Source of the DNA: Melieria omissa
Lineage: Eukaryota; Arthropoda; Insecta; Diptera; Ulidiidae
Direction: 5' to 3'
NCBI GenBank assembly: GCA_963971225.1
Contig: OZ020270.1
Coordinates: forward strand, 14,247,817-14,311,816
DNA: 64,000 nucleotides
The notes under the pieces were generated by a model. The model did not search any database. It was not told the DNA's origin and was given only the letters and a program-made list of their open reading frames with translations. Positions 1 through 10,422 of this stretch are shown in pieces. The translations under genes and the position numbers were made by a program. The first letter of the stretch is position 1, and each line of letters starts with the position of its first letter.

Positions 1-450
1 GAAGACGCCGCCGCTGAGATCCAACGGCTCGAACAGCGGGCTGCCCTACTGGAGCTGCGCGCAAAGGTGCGCGCACTAGAACAAGAGATGGCGTCCACGT
101 CAGGCCGACGTAAATTCTGACTCTTATGGGATCCGGAAGTGGATCACCGACTTCGAAGACATATCAGCCACGCTCGATTGCGATGATCGCGATGGATACA
201 TTTGTGCGCACCGCAAGTTGAAGGGGACAGCAGGTGTGTTCCTCCGCACAATTAATGTCACCAATTGGGCGGAGTTACGTGCCATGTTAGTAGCCGAGTT
301 CGATCGCCGTACGAGCCGCCAAGAGGTCTATGACCAGCTGCGTCAGCGTTTTAAGAGGAAAAACGAGACGAGCTTCCGGTACGTCCTAATCATGGTGGAG
401 ATCGCCTCGCATGCAGACATCGAAGTTAACGAAGTAATTGAAGCGAATTG
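1..450 (+). pseudogene. gag: gag remnant of element A
   Basis: The first 120 bases read in frame 1 as a heptad-like, Glu/Arg/Leu-rich stretch ending in a TGA, as in the coiled-coil N-part of a gag. From about 124 a second frame gives a capsid-like segment containing the motif KWITDFED and later VTNWAELRAML, running to a TGA near 448. The two pieces are in different frames, so the gag is broken. It would normally form the cytoplasmic capsid of the retrotransposon particle. Confidence 0.6.
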
Positions 451-487
451 AGCCGGCCTACAAGATCGTACCTCCGATATTTCAATC

Positions 488-2098
488 TTGTATGGCGCAA
501 CCGACATCCAGCAGCTGAAGGAGCTGATGGTTCGCTACGACAAGCTGAAATTGCGCCGCTCCGAAGTGCGCCTTACGACACCAGCTGTCACGACTCCGAC
601 GAGCGCCACCTACGCCAAACCACCAACTTCAGCCGCAGCTAGTGGACCACGCTGCTATAATTGTTCCGGCTATGGACACCTTTCCTCTGAGTGTCCAAAA
701 GAGCGCCGCGTTCCTGGTTCGTGCTTCCGATGTGGCAATCTTGGCCACCAATACGCTGACTGCCCGTCAGCCCCGAAGAAACAACGAGCCGCGTTCGTGG
801 GCGTCCACAGTGCCCGACCGATCGCCCAAGAAGATGACGACGGTGATGACGAGGGGATAGCTCAGACCATGAGCGCACTTCAGATGGTGAGTGTTGTGTT
901 TAGGTCAAGTGATTCCAAGTGCACAGGTGTAATTGGTTGTAATTCTCTTCTTGATACGGGTAGTCCCGTTAGCTTTATTACGATATCCTTGGTCCCGGGG
1001 TTTGTCAAGATTGGACAACCGAGGCCGTCAAACTTTTGCGGATTGGGCAAGGCTAATATAATCACTCACGGTGAACTGGGTGTTGCTGTGCTACTGCAAA
1101 ATCGTGTACGGATAATTCCTGTGTTGGTTCTGTCAGATGACGCCCTTCCGTTTCCGATGCTGCTTGGCCGGGATGCACTCCAATCATTTAAAATCCAACT
1201 GTATTCTTGCCCAATCATTCCTATTCCTGAACATAGTTCTGTATTTAAAGTTTCTGGCAATGCCATATTAAATGAACCAAAAGACGTGTGCATTTGTAAT
1301 TCACCTCTGACTTCCGAAGTGGCTCAATTAAATAGTGTAAGAGAAAGTGGGGGCTCATCCAGGCGAATTCTCATTAATCGAAGGGGAATTGTTTCAAATT
1401 TCTTTGTCGCTCCGCGGCGGACGTTTTGGCGGTCTGGTGCCATTGAAGCGCTTGATGAGTTCCAAAATTTTCAGAATCCTTGGGTTCTTGTATCCTCCGA
1501 CGAGATTGACATTGATCCGCAGCTTGCTGCGCCGTTCCGTGACGGCTTACGCCATGGGATTACCTCCGAATATTTGAAGTTTGATCAAAGTTCGGTGACT
1601 GTCTCGAATTACGATATGACGATACGCTTCACCACCGATACGCCGTTTTTTTGTTCGCCTCGGCGACTCTCTTACCGCGAAAAGGATGAAGTGAGTGCGA
1701 TAGTAAGTGACCTTCTGCAACGCGGAATAATCAGAGTCAGCGATTCACCCTATGCTTCACCCATTGTGTTAGTCAAGAAGAAAAATGGTGAAACGCGCAC
1801 GTGTGTCGATTATCGAGCGCTCAATAAATTGACAATACGAGACAATTTTCCGATTCCGTTAATTGACGATTGCCTCGAATATCTCGGCAATAATAAAATA
1901 TTTACGTTGCTCGATCTCAAGAAAGGTTTTCACCACGTGAGAATGGCGGATGACTCGACGCGATATACTTCTTTCGTAACCCGGAGTGGTCAATACGAGT
2001 ACATCCGAATGCCATTCGGGCTGAGAAATGCAATCCAGTATTTCAGCGGTTCATATCGCGAATCCTTAAGCCTTTTACCAATACCGGACTTATTGTAG
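488..2098 (+). pseudogene. pol: zinc-knuckle/protease/RT part of element A
   Basis: The 536-codon frame carries two CCHC knuckles (CYNCSGYGHLSSEC near residue 56, CFRCGNLGHQYADC near 79). These are followed by an aspartic protease with active site LLDTGS (residues 154-159) and the RT N-half with CVDYRALN and LDLKKGFHHV. The reading frame fails near 2035. The YFDD catalytic box is still visible in another frame near 2100, so a frameshift broke the RT there. Family role is polyprotein processing and reverse transcription in the particle. Confidence 0.85.
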
Positions 2099-2104
2099 TG
2101 TATT

Positions 2105-3185
2105 TTGACGATATTCAGCGATATCAGCGTCCTGCGCTGTCTTGCTCGCAATGGACTAGCGTTGCGATTGTCAAAGTGCAAGTTTGCTTACGAACAGATT
2201 GAATATTTGGGATACAATGTCTCAGCTTCTGGTATTACTCCCAGTGGGGACCACGTACACGCTATACAAAATTACCCAGTGCCGAAGAACTCTAAGGAGC
2301 TACATTCATATTTGGGATTGTGCTATATTTCCGGCGGTTCGTCCCGTCATTTTCGGTCATTGCCCGACCTCTGAATAATCTTACGAAGAAGGAAGTCCCG
2401 TTTCATTTCAATGACGAGTGCAGGGAGGCCTATGAAATGTTGCGTAACGCTCTTTCCTCCGCCCCAGTTCTTACGATTTATGACCCGAAGCGAGAAACCG
2501 AGTTGCGTTGCGATGCAAGCGCAAAAGGCTTCGGTGCCGTTTTGCTTCAGAAGGGCGATGATGGGAAATTGCATCCGGTGTCGTATTTCTCGAACAGTAC
2601 AACGCCGCAGGAAGCCAATTATCACAGTTTCGAGTTGGAGACTCTTGCTATTGTCTATGCCCTCCGCCGATTCCGCACTTATTTGAAAGGCATCCCGTTT
2701 AAAATTGTTACTGATTGTAACTCACTAACTCTAACATTGAATAAACGAGAAATGAATCCGCGAATTGCTCGTTGGGCCCTTGAATTTGAAAATTATAATT
2801 ATTCCGTTTGCCATCGACCTGGGAAGTATGGGTCATGTGGACGCTCTTAGCCGGTGCCACATTGTCTCCGTCGTTGGTTCCGAAGATATTGACTTCCAGG
2901 TGAGGGGCGTGCAAAACCGCGACCCAGTTATCTCTAAATTGAAGATTAGTTTGAGTGAGGATGACTCGAGATCGTATGCTATGCATGACGGAATTGTCTA
3001 CCGACGGGACAGAAAGGGGGACCTATTCCTCTATGTACCCGGTGAGCTTGAGGAGAATGTGGTGCGGCATACTCATGAGAAGATTGGCCATCTCGGTGTT
3101 ACAAAGTCCATGGACCAGCTTAGATTACACTACTGGTTCCCTGACATGCAACCGAAAGTTGAAAGATGTATCCGAAATTGTATTT
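2105..3185 (+). pseudogene. pol: RT thumb, RNase H and integrase N-terminus of element A
   Basis: Frames at 2105-2340 and 2320-2850 give the RT C-part (LARNGLALRLSKC, then YFRRFVPSF) and an RNase H with LRCDASAKGFGAVL. A further frame at about 2825-3180 gives VDALSR and the integrase HHCC finger (HTHEKIGHLG and CIRNC). Each step between frames is a small indel. Similarity stops abruptly after the second cysteine pair, near 3185, where foreign sequence begins. Confidence 0.8.
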
Positions 3186-4020
3186 ACCCATTTCCTTCCT
3201 CTGTTGCGTATACGCAACGTTACTATTTAAAAAATTCGTATGTGCAGTGCGTGTGAGGTATTGCGATACATTTTTTTTTGTTCGGAAGGTAGGTTAGGTT
3301 AGGTTGCGGTGGCTGCCTCTATAAGAGACACACTCGGAGGCCTGGAAGGCCCATTGTGATACCACATATTTCACCCGTTTTTGAACTGTGTATGCAACAC
3401 TGTTTTGCCAACATATGTTACAGCACACATTTCAAGCGGATGGGGAAAGGGGGGGGAGGGGACCTACAGTTTAACGCCGAATCCGAACGGCGATTGGCAG
3501 TTTTTCGTTCACACTTGGAGGTTTTGCCATTGCCTGCCAAGAGCGCACTTGTGCGATTCTTGTAATTCTCATTCCCTTCATGTGGATAGCGATAGAAGTA
3601 GATGAGTGTTTCACCAGCCCGAGCCAGGAATCGAACATGGAGCCTTTGGTATGAGAAGCCAGCGCACTACCCGCTGGACTATCGAGGCTGTTCGGAAGGT
3701 ATATCCTTAGGCTTTCTTCCCCTCCATATCTCAACTACCTACAAAACACATGTTTTTCAGACAAATTTTGAATCGCACACTAAAAATTGTCAAACGTTAA
3801 TTCTTTTTTTGGGTCGACATGAAAATTCGTTCACATAAAGGCAAAGAAAAAATAAAATTGGTTTGTGAATTATCTGGGTGTCATTATGCGTGTTCTAGAT
3901 AAGTCTCGAATCTGTGTTGCGTGTACGCAACGTTGGCGCCACGTCGACAAATGAATTTAAATTAAAATGAAATTATATAAAATAAGTTTTTTAAGAATAA
4001 CTGATAGCATATATATCGAT
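3186..4020. other. Foreign segment replacing the integrase core of A
   Basis: No integrase D,D-35-E core can be read here, although the HHCC finger lies just left and the C-terminal domain just right. The segment contains the SINE at 3292-3689. It also has two 19-bp near-palindromes, GTTGCGTATACGCAACGTT at 3203-3221 and GTTGCGTGTACGCAACGTT at 3916-3934. The latter are direct copies with one difference and may mark an unidentified element about 730 bp long that also carries the SINE. Confidence 0.55.
3292..3689 (-). mobile_element. tRNA-derived SINE with a LOA-type 3' tail
   Basis: On the minus strand the element starts with a tRNA-like head: box A TAGTCCAGCGG and box B GTTCGATTC at tRNA spacing. 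A central body containing GGACCTACAGTTT (plus-strand reading) follows. The tail holds TGTGGTATCACAATGGGCC, identical to the 3' UTR of the LOA-like element at 33521-39016. A 12-bp TSD, GTTCGGAAGGTA, flanks it at 3280-3291 and 3690-3701, so the limits are exact. RNA polymerase III transcription and trans-mobilisation by a LOA-type RT are inferred. Confidence 0.85.
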
Positions 4021-4025
4021 TCGAG

Positions 4026-4396
4026 ATCAGGCCGCCGTTGCCATTCGTAAGAGTCAAGAATACAGCTTAAGGCGCTTCAATGAGCATAGTCGACCACCCA
4101 GGGTTTTCGACGTGGGAGACTTTGTCGTTATTCGAAATAATGATACGACTATTGGCACCAATAAAAAGTTTATTCAGAAGTTTAAGGGTCCATATGTGGT
4201 AATCAAGAAGCTGCCTCATCACCGCTATCTCATAGGCGATATCGATGATTGCCCCATTACCCAACTCCCCTATCAGGGCATACTTGAAGCCAACCATATT
4301 CGCAAGTGGATTGAGCCTCCAAGTAACGAAGTAATTGAGTCGCTTCCGCAACGCCCCATTGAAGATGATTTACATAGTCAGCCTTCAGCACCCTAG
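4026..4396 (+). pseudogene. pol: Integrase C-terminal domain of element A
   Basis: The frame resumes with IRKSQEYSLRRFNEH and continues through VGDFVVIRN, FKGPYVVIKKL and ILEANHIRKW, the usual end of a Ty3/gypsy integrase, and stops about 108 bp before the 3' LTR. It lacks a start of its own and is a fragment of the split pol. Confidence 0.8.
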
Positions 4397-4504
4397 TTTT
4401 AATGACCGATTGTTTAGATTTTAAGATCCTTTTGATTGTACTGTACCTAGTATGTAAGTTCACCTATGATTGATCGGGTCGATCAAGGTGTCAGGTCGGC
4501 CGAC

Positions 4505-4810
4505 TGTAGTATGTAAGGGTACGGTGGCATCACCCGACTCGTGGCACTACTCCGTGCATTGGCAACACTCGAGCGATGGCACTACTCGCGGCATGATGGC
4601 CGACGGTGGCGTCGCAAGCCAAAGTAGCGAGTAGAAAAAAGCGCGAAAAAACAGAGACAGACGAATAGCAGATAGAGAACCAAACGGACGTGCCGTGGAG
4701 TGCTGGCGAAAGATCGGCCATATATATATATTTTGCAATCCTGTGAAGTTAACATTTAAATAAAAACACCAAGTTTACTAAAATTTAAATAAAAAACCAA
4801 GCTTACTACA
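4505..4810 (+). repeat. 3' LTR of element A
   Basis: The 306-bp segment starts TGTAGT and ends ACTACA, the short inverted ends expected of an LTR, directly after the integrase C-terminus. It contains AATAAA-like sites near its end. The partner LTR is outside the window, so the limits rest on the terminal repeats only. Confidence 0.7.
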
Positions 4811-4981
4811 TATATCAGATTTATTTCTTTAAGAAAGATTGTTTAAAACACAAAAAACTTCGATCGATTTAACGAATTTTTCGATTTAACAAATTGGGGG
4901 TACAACATAAGACTCGTTATATTGGACGTCCACTGTAAAGAAATATGTGATTTTCTAGTCAAAACGGCGCTTGTCTGTTAT
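4811..4981. other. Spacer between element A and the BEL element
   Basis: AT-rich sequence with no feature seen. The last five bases (GTTAT, 4977-4981) are the left TSD of the BEL element. Confidence 0.6.
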
Positions 4982-5228
4982 TGGCTAAATGAGTGCTGTC
5001 TCAAGTGATCTGTCGATCCCACCTCTAATCCCTTCCTTTCCTTCTCCTTTTGTGCTCATATTTCCCCCTATTTTCTGCTCCCCGGCTTCAGCCGTTTGTC
5101 TCGTTCAATGTTTCATGTATTCTTTTGTACAATCGTTATTCGCATCCCGACGAATAAACACCACCCAAATCATACCCGAACCAACCGTGTGTTTTATTTC
5201 CCCCGCTCCGCCGCGATCGGTTTTTACA
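4982..5228 (+). repeat. 5' LTR of the BEL element
   Basis: 247 bp, TG...CA ends, same length as and seemingly identical to 10070-10316. It has AATAAA at about 5153 and no frame of note. Confidence 0.95.
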
Positions 5229-5243
5229 TGGTCCTTCGAGCCA
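5229..5243 (+). promoter_or_regulatory. Primer binding site of the BEL element
   Basis: TGGTCCTTCGAGCC follows the 5' LTR directly. TGG pairs with a tRNA CCA end, so this is the expected minus-strand primer site. The tRNA species is not assigned. Confidence 0.7.
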
Positions 5244-7080
5244 ACCGCGAACTCGCGCCGCGGAAATACAAAAATTAACAACGAATTAAAATAATAACAC
5301 TTGTAAAACAAAAATCTCAAAAAATATATAAAGTTACACAAAAAAAAGAAACAGTGAAAAGTGAAAGAAGACACAACAAAAACACATAGTTTCATAAAAC
5401 AAACAAGCAGTTTACGAAACAGTGAAAACAAATCAACAATTACAAACAGTGACATTGTGAAACAAACTTAAAAGTACTTACAATAACTAAACAGTACAAA
5501 AATATCAAAAATTAAAGACAAAAACGCACTATATTCAGTGCAGTACAAAGACAGTGCAGTGTTGTGCACAAAAACACACAGAGTTACATACAGCGTATAA
5601 CAAACACATAACAACAAAACACACACCCACAACACGGAGCAAAAGAGAACAGTGAGGAAGAACGTAACAACAACAAACACACCCACAAAAATTGAAATTA
5701 AAAACAAAAAACACCGCGACACATTGGACAGTGCAGTGGGTTTGAAGAACACATAAGAAAACAGAAACACGGGCAAAAACAACATACAGTCACATCACAA
5801 AGCAGACGAAGAGGGCAAAGCGCAGCAAACAACAACAGCAATCAACAGCAAGAACAGCACAGTACAACACAGGAGCGGACACTCAACTACAAAGGAGATT
5901 CCCATTCTCGGGCATTGGGCCCCTCAAGATAAGCCCACAATTTTTATCAAAAATTAACATATTACTCACTACACATACAATAACACAAACATATATTTCC
6001 AAAAAAAATATATATATATTTATACCCATTCCCCAAAAATCCAGTTAAAAAATTAATTACTGGTACCCCGCTACTGTTCACTTTTCGCAGTAAGCAATCC
6101 CGCTACTGCGAATAATTTTCGGTTTGTGTTCGCATTCCCCTACACAGGCAAAGCAGCAAAAATTCTCGCTGCAGCCTGCTTCCCACAAATTTTTCCAATT
6201 TGCACGCATTCTCCCACATTTCGCTTTGTGCATATTGCAGATCAGCAGCGACCACTCCAGCTGTTGATCTTGCACTCTCCCACTTGCGCACATTTTCGCG
6301 TTTCGCTTTGTGCGATATACGCACGCACAAGCAGCAAGCACTCCCGCTGCTGCCCCCAAGTGCGATTACATATTCTTACTTCTGCCTAAGCATTTTTTCC
6401 ACTCTCGCTAGCAGAAGTAAATAAACAAGCACAGTGGGACGAGTTACTCATTTTCTGCAGCATATTAAAAAATTTTCTAGGACTTAGAAAATTTTCAATA
6501 GTGCTGCACATACTCTTTCACTGCACATTCGCTGCCATCCCTAGTGCATACAGTGGGACAAATATCGCCCACTCGCACACACAAATTTTTGTGAACAAAA
6601 TTATTTTGATATTTATTCCCCATTTGACAAAAATAATTACATACACACACATATATATATTCAAATATATATATATATACACAAATATATACACACATAT
6701 TCACGTGATCACATACAAAAAAAGATCACTTTTTCACAAATAAAAACAAAATTTCATACACATTTGACTACACATTTAAATTATATTTATATTATAATAA
6801 TTTTTATATACATTCTCAATTCCCATATTCACATTTCTATTTATTACCCATACATATATATTTCCCTACACATTTACACACACAAGTGTACAACTTTTTA
6901 TTTATTTATTTATTTGTTGCTCGACAAGTGTTCAAATTCGTTTGAACGAATTTTCACATTCCCAACTCTTCCCATACTCAATTATCGTTCGCGCGGACGC
7001 GGTTAGACTACACGTCTATTTTACAATACCCTACATATATTTATTTAAACTTTTACCCTTGTCGAGGTTTTTTAAACAAA
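5244..7080 (+). other. Long A/C-rich leader of the BEL element
   Basis: About 1.8 kb without a long frame. Its first 600 bp are A/C-rich with many AACA and CAGTG words, and its last 500 bp have AT/AC simple repeats near 6640-6700 and 6780-6900. Long leaders of this composition are usual in fly BEL/Pao elements and would carry the packaging signal. Short frames here are not considered genes. Confidence 0.6.
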
Positions 7081-9588
7081 ATGCCTGTTGAGCGATCCCC
7101 TAAACGCCAACTTATCACAATGGAGACTCCTTCCTCCAGATCCCCAAAGTCAACCAATGCACGTTTGACAGTTCCTGTCACTCGGGAGCCACCAAACACG
7201 CGCTCCAAACTTTCCATTCCCAAAGCAACCGATCCCAGTGTTGCCAAATTTACTTTCGAGTATGACAGACTCGTGCTATTATGCACACAATTTTCATCGG
7301 TCCCCATTGAGGATTTGACCAAATCCCTGGTCCAAATTAAGCAAAAAAATTTGCAAGCTCAATGGGAGAGGCTTATGTGCGCACATGAGGCAGTCTTCAT
7401 TGCTGAAGATAACAGCCAGCCCGACGGTTTCAAAGAGTCGGCTAGGCAAAAAATCGACGCCTGCACAGACCAGTATGAGTTGTGCATGGCTCAGATGTCG
7501 GACATCATTGAGATGCTCCAAACTCAGTCCCCCCAGCCCGCTGCGCATATGGAACCGGTTCGACCCCTAGAACCAGCAAATACCCCTTACATTTGCCTAC
7601 AAGTTCCGCCTTGTGATACCGAAACCTTTTTCGGGGGCTATGAGCAGTGGCCGTCCTTTCGGGACATGTTTACGGCAGTTTACATCAACCACCCCCAGCT
7701 CACTCCAGCCCAAAAATTGTATCACCTCCGATACAAAACGCAAGGCAAAGCCGGTGCTATTGTTAAGCAATATGCATTAACCGATGAGTATTTCGGACTC
7801 GCGTGGGAAGCCCTAAGATCCCGCTTTGAAAATAAACGCATGCTCATTGATACTCAAATCCGATCTCTTTTAAATATCGCTCCTGCCCACACTGAAAATA
7901 GTGAGGCGCTACAGCGGATCCAAAGCACTATAAACAATTGTCTGTCTGTTCTCAATTCTCAGGCCGTAGACACTGACAATTGGGATCCGCTATTGGTTTA
8001 CATATGTTGTACCAAATTGCCCCAAGAGACACTTGCTCTATGGGAGCAATCATTGACATCCCGGAAGGATCTGCCACCCTGGTCGCAAATGGATGAGTTC
8101 CTGACCGGCAGATATGAGGTACTTGAACGGTTGCAAAGTATTCGCCTTTCTAAGCCGAAACCGTCTCAACCTTCGACTTCCAATGGCCTCCCAAATCGGC
8201 CACACAAATCCCTAAATTATTACACTCAAGTAAAAAGGGACTTCGCGTGCAAACTCTGCAACGCAAATCATCCCATACGGACTTGCCAGAACTTCAAAGG
8301 ACTCACCCCCCAGAGTCGATTAAAATACGTTAAGAAGCACAATCTCTGCGTAAATTGTCTTGCTACATCGCACCTCACTAAAGATTGTACAAGCAATTTT
8401 ACATGCGTATATTGCCAAATGAAGCACCATTCCATGCTTCATTTCCCCAAAGGCAATGCGCAGCTCTCTCATACTCTTAACTGGTCACATTCGACCACTC
8501 CACAGGTCGCAACAGCTCCAAAACGATCGCATAACAACTCCGTTACTCATTCCCCCCTTTCGGATGCGCAACCCCGCACATCTTCCAGGCAAAGTACGCC
8601 CAAAGTACAAGCCCTCCACTCCAATAATGGCACCCAATCCCTTCTGCCTACGGCACTGGTGTCAATTGAGCACTCAGGAAAGTTGTCTAAAGTTCGAGCG
8701 TTGATCGACCAAGCCTCTCAGCGTACCTTCATTTCCTCGAAGGTCCAGCAACGCCTCAAATTGCCAATCGAGAAAACTCCCTTCCAAATCTCGGGCATGG
8801 GCGGTCAGATTGTGCAAAATGCCAATCATACATGCTTCTTTACATTGGCAGTCCCCCAAACGAGCACGAAACTCCCCGTGCAAGCAATCGTGCTCCAAGA
8901 GCTTACGAAATTGCTCCCAACTTCTCAGATAAACCCCCCTAATATGAAACATTTCGCCATGCTAGAACTCGCTGATCCAAATCCCTTCGAGACAGCGCAG
9001 ATTGATATAGTGATTGGCAGTGATCTCATCCCGCAGATCATGCTCGAAGGTATCCACCGGAATGTATGTGGCAGCTTACTTGCTCAGCATACAGTATTCG
9101 GTTGGGTATTAAGCGGTCCAGTACCCCCTTCTTCGCATTTGACATGTGCCACAGATGTACCAAGTCGCCATATGCATACTGGACCCGCCCTTCGAAATAA
9201 TATTCCCGCCCTAAAGAAAGCCGTTTCGCAAGTGATTGCCGCCCTCAATCCCGTAGGGTTTCCACCCCAGGAATTAATGGAAAATCATTCTGAACCCACC
9301 ACTCCTGCAAACTCATTCCCAAACCGGCAAATTCCCCCCCTCGTTGCCAAACGTTTCGGCCCCGCAGGATGGCTTTCGCCTCTAATGAAACAGAGAAAAA
9401 GGGTTCGACAAGAGCGTTGGCTTGACGCCACTCGGTCCACATTCACAGCAACTGACGGAAATTGCATTCCCCCGCAATTCCTCATTGCACCGACACCATC
9501 CCGGGTCCGAAAAGAGGACAGTTGCCACTCCAGTGCGACTCGCTCCAAGCGCTGCAAATCCCGCAGCCGTCGGACTGATCGTGTATAA
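7081..9588 (+). CDS. gag: BEL/Pao gag with retroviral-type protease
   Basis: 835 codons starting with ATG at 7081. In order: a basic N-terminus; a Pao-type gag (DUF1759-like) with FFGGYEQWPSFRDMF and YHLRYKTQGKA; a cysteine/histidine region at 8240-8450 (CKLCNANHPIRTC, LCVNCLATSHLTKDC, CVYCQMKHHSMLHF); and a DUF1758-like aspartic protease with RALIDQASQRTF and a later GSDLIPQIML. The usual D-S/T-G active site reads D-Q-A here, so proteolysis is uncertain. The frame ends in a basic Arg/Ser tail with no RT following. It could build particles that package its own RNA while another BEL supplies pol. Confidence 0.9.
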   Translation: MPVERSPKRQLITMETPSSRSPKSTNARLTVPVTREPPNTRSKLSIPKATDPSVAKFTFEYDRLVLLCTQFSSVPIEDLTKSLVQIKQKNLQAQWERLMCAHEAVFIAEDNSQPDGFKESARQKIDACTDQYELCMAQMSDIIEMLQTQSPQPAAHMEPVRPLEPANTPYICLQVPPCDTETFFGGYEQWPSFRDMFTAVYINHPQLTPAQKLYHLRYKTQGKAGAIVKQYALTDEYFGLAWEALRSRFENKRMLIDTQIRSLLNIAPAHTENSEALQRIQSTINNCLSVLNSQAVDTDNWDPLLVYICCTKLPQETLALWEQSLTSRKDLPPWSQMDEFLTGRYEVLERLQSIRLSKPKPSQPSTSNGLPNRPHKSLNYYTQVKRDFACKLCNANHPIRTCQNFKGLTPQSRLKYVKKHNLCVNCLATSHLTKDCTSNFTCVYCQMKHHSMLHFPKGNAQLSHTLNWSHSTTPQVATAPKRSHNNSVTHSPLSDAQPRTSSRQSTPKVQALHSNNGTQSLLPTALVSIEHSGKLSKVRALIDQASQRTFISSKVQQRLKLPIEKTPFQISGMGGQIVQNANHTCFFTLAVPQTSTKLPVQAIVLQELTKLLPTSQINPPNMKHFAMLELADPNPFETAQIDIVIGSDLIPQIMLEGIHRNVCGSLLAQHTVFGWVLSGPVPPSSHLTCATDVPSRHMHTGPALRNNIPALKKAVSQVIAALNPVGFPPQELMENHSEPTTPANSFPNRQIPPLVAKRFGPAGWLSPLMKQRKRVRQERWLDATRSTFTATDGNCIPPQFLIAPTPSRVRKEDSCHSSATRSKRCKSRSRRTDRV

Positions 9589-10069
9589 ACTCCAGGTGGA
9601 ACGGCTCCAGCAATGCCCATGCTCACACAGCTCCAACTCCGGATCCAAGAGCCGGCCACCACCCTCTCGAAGAGCAAACCGACATTCTCGTTCGGTTCTC
9701 CTGCTTCTCTCGAGCCCTACGTGCACCCAACTATCCCGAGCCGAATTGGCTTATTTTTTAAACAGCTTTTAAGCCCTTTGGCAATGCAGCCAATTTATAT
9801 ATGTATTTTCCCATATTCCCCGGCTTTAGCTTAAGCGAACCCCGTAGCTTAGCCGCGCTTTCCCATACTCATGATGTCAGCCTCAAAAATTTTATGTCCA
9901 AAAAACTGACATCTTACTCTATTTGCAGGTCGGTAACTACCCCTAAACCGCTGCAGCAGCACTCCTCCGAGGACGAGACGTCGATGGACGGCACCCCCGC
10001 ACCTGCATCACATCCTCGCCCGACTGGCCCGTGGCATTTTTAAATTGCAATATGCAATGGCGGCCGCGA
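9589..10069 (+). other. BEL 3' untranslated segment with polypurine tract
   Basis: No RT, RNase H or integrase motif could be read in any frame. The stretch ATGGCGGCCGCGA just before the 3' LTR is the likely polypurine tract of this family. This is where an autonomous relative would hold about 3 kb of pol. Confidence 0.6.
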
Positions 10070-10316
10070 TGGCTAAATGAGTGCTGTCTCAAGTGATCTG
10101 TCGATCCCACCTCTAATCCCTTCCTTTCCTTCTCCTTTTGTGCTCATATTTCCCCCTATTTTCTGCTCCCCGGCTTCAGCCGTTTGTCTCGTTCAATGTT
10201 TCATGTATTCTTTTGTACAATCGTTATTCGCATCCCGACGAATAAACACCACCCAAATCATACCCGAACCAACCGTGTGTTTTATTTCCCCCGCTCCGCC
10301 GCGATCGGTTTTTACA
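10070..10316 (+). repeat. 3' LTR of the BEL element
   Basis: 247 bp, reads the same as 4982-5228 and is followed by TSD GTTAT at 10317-10321. Confidence 0.95.
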
Positions 10317-10352
10317 GTTATCATACCTTTTAAACAGCCAGTCGGGATTGAG

Positions 10353-10422
10353 TGTTGATGGTCAAACGCGCAAGCGGGAGTGTCTCGGACGACGAGTTCG
10401 CGGTTCAATCCTCACTGTAGCC
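10353..10422 (+). repeat. tRNA-like sequence, possible SINE head
   Basis: Box A-like TGGTCAAACGCG (11 of 12 to the consensus) and box B-like GGTTCAATCCT lie at tRNA spacing, ending near GCCGCC. No clear body, tail or TSD was found, so it may be a SINE fragment or a tRNA pseudogene. The rest of 10322-11100 shows nothing else. Confidence 0.35.

Larger units (their letters stand above)
1..4810 (+). mobile_element. Ty3/gypsy LTR retrotransposon A (decayed, 5' end outside window)
   Basis: Order of parts is gag remnant, two zinc knuckles, protease, RT, RNase H, integrase N-terminus, a foreign segment (about 3186-4020), integrase C-terminus and a 306-bp 3' LTR. The order PR-RT-RH-IN defines Ty3/gypsy. 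Several frameshifts and the missing integrase core make it non-functional. The 5' LTR lies left of the window, so its TSD cannot be tested. The zinc knuckles and integrase C-terminus recall the mdg3/micropia type, but that subfamily placement is a guess. Confidence 0.9.
4982..10316 (+). mobile_element. BEL/Pao element lacking RT, RNase H and integrase
   Basis: Two 247-bp LTRs (4982-5228, 10070-10316), starting TGGCTAAATG and ending TTTTTACA, appear identical by eye. The element is flanked by a 5-bp TSD GTTAT (4977-4981, 10317-10321). A PBS, a 1.85-kb leader and one 835-codon gag-protease frame are present. Only 481 bp separate that stop from the 3' LTR, so the downstream pol domains of an autonomous BEL are gone. 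Matching LTRs imply recent movement, presumably helped in trans. Confidence 0.95.

Noticed and set aside
3292..3306. GGTTAGGTTAGGTT looks like insect telomeric repeat (TTAGG)n
   Set aside because: Only about two and a half units, and it is exactly the terminus of the SINE next to its TSD, equivalent to the ACCTACC end of the LOA elements.
3600..3690. Possible tRNA gene on the minus strand
   Set aside because: Box A and B are present, but the sequence is the head of a TSD-bounded SINE and no proper acceptor stem was found.
5290..7060. Several short frames on both strands in the BEL leader
   Set aside because: Low-complexity A/C and A/T sequence, no recognisable domains, and the region is a leader between PBS and gag.
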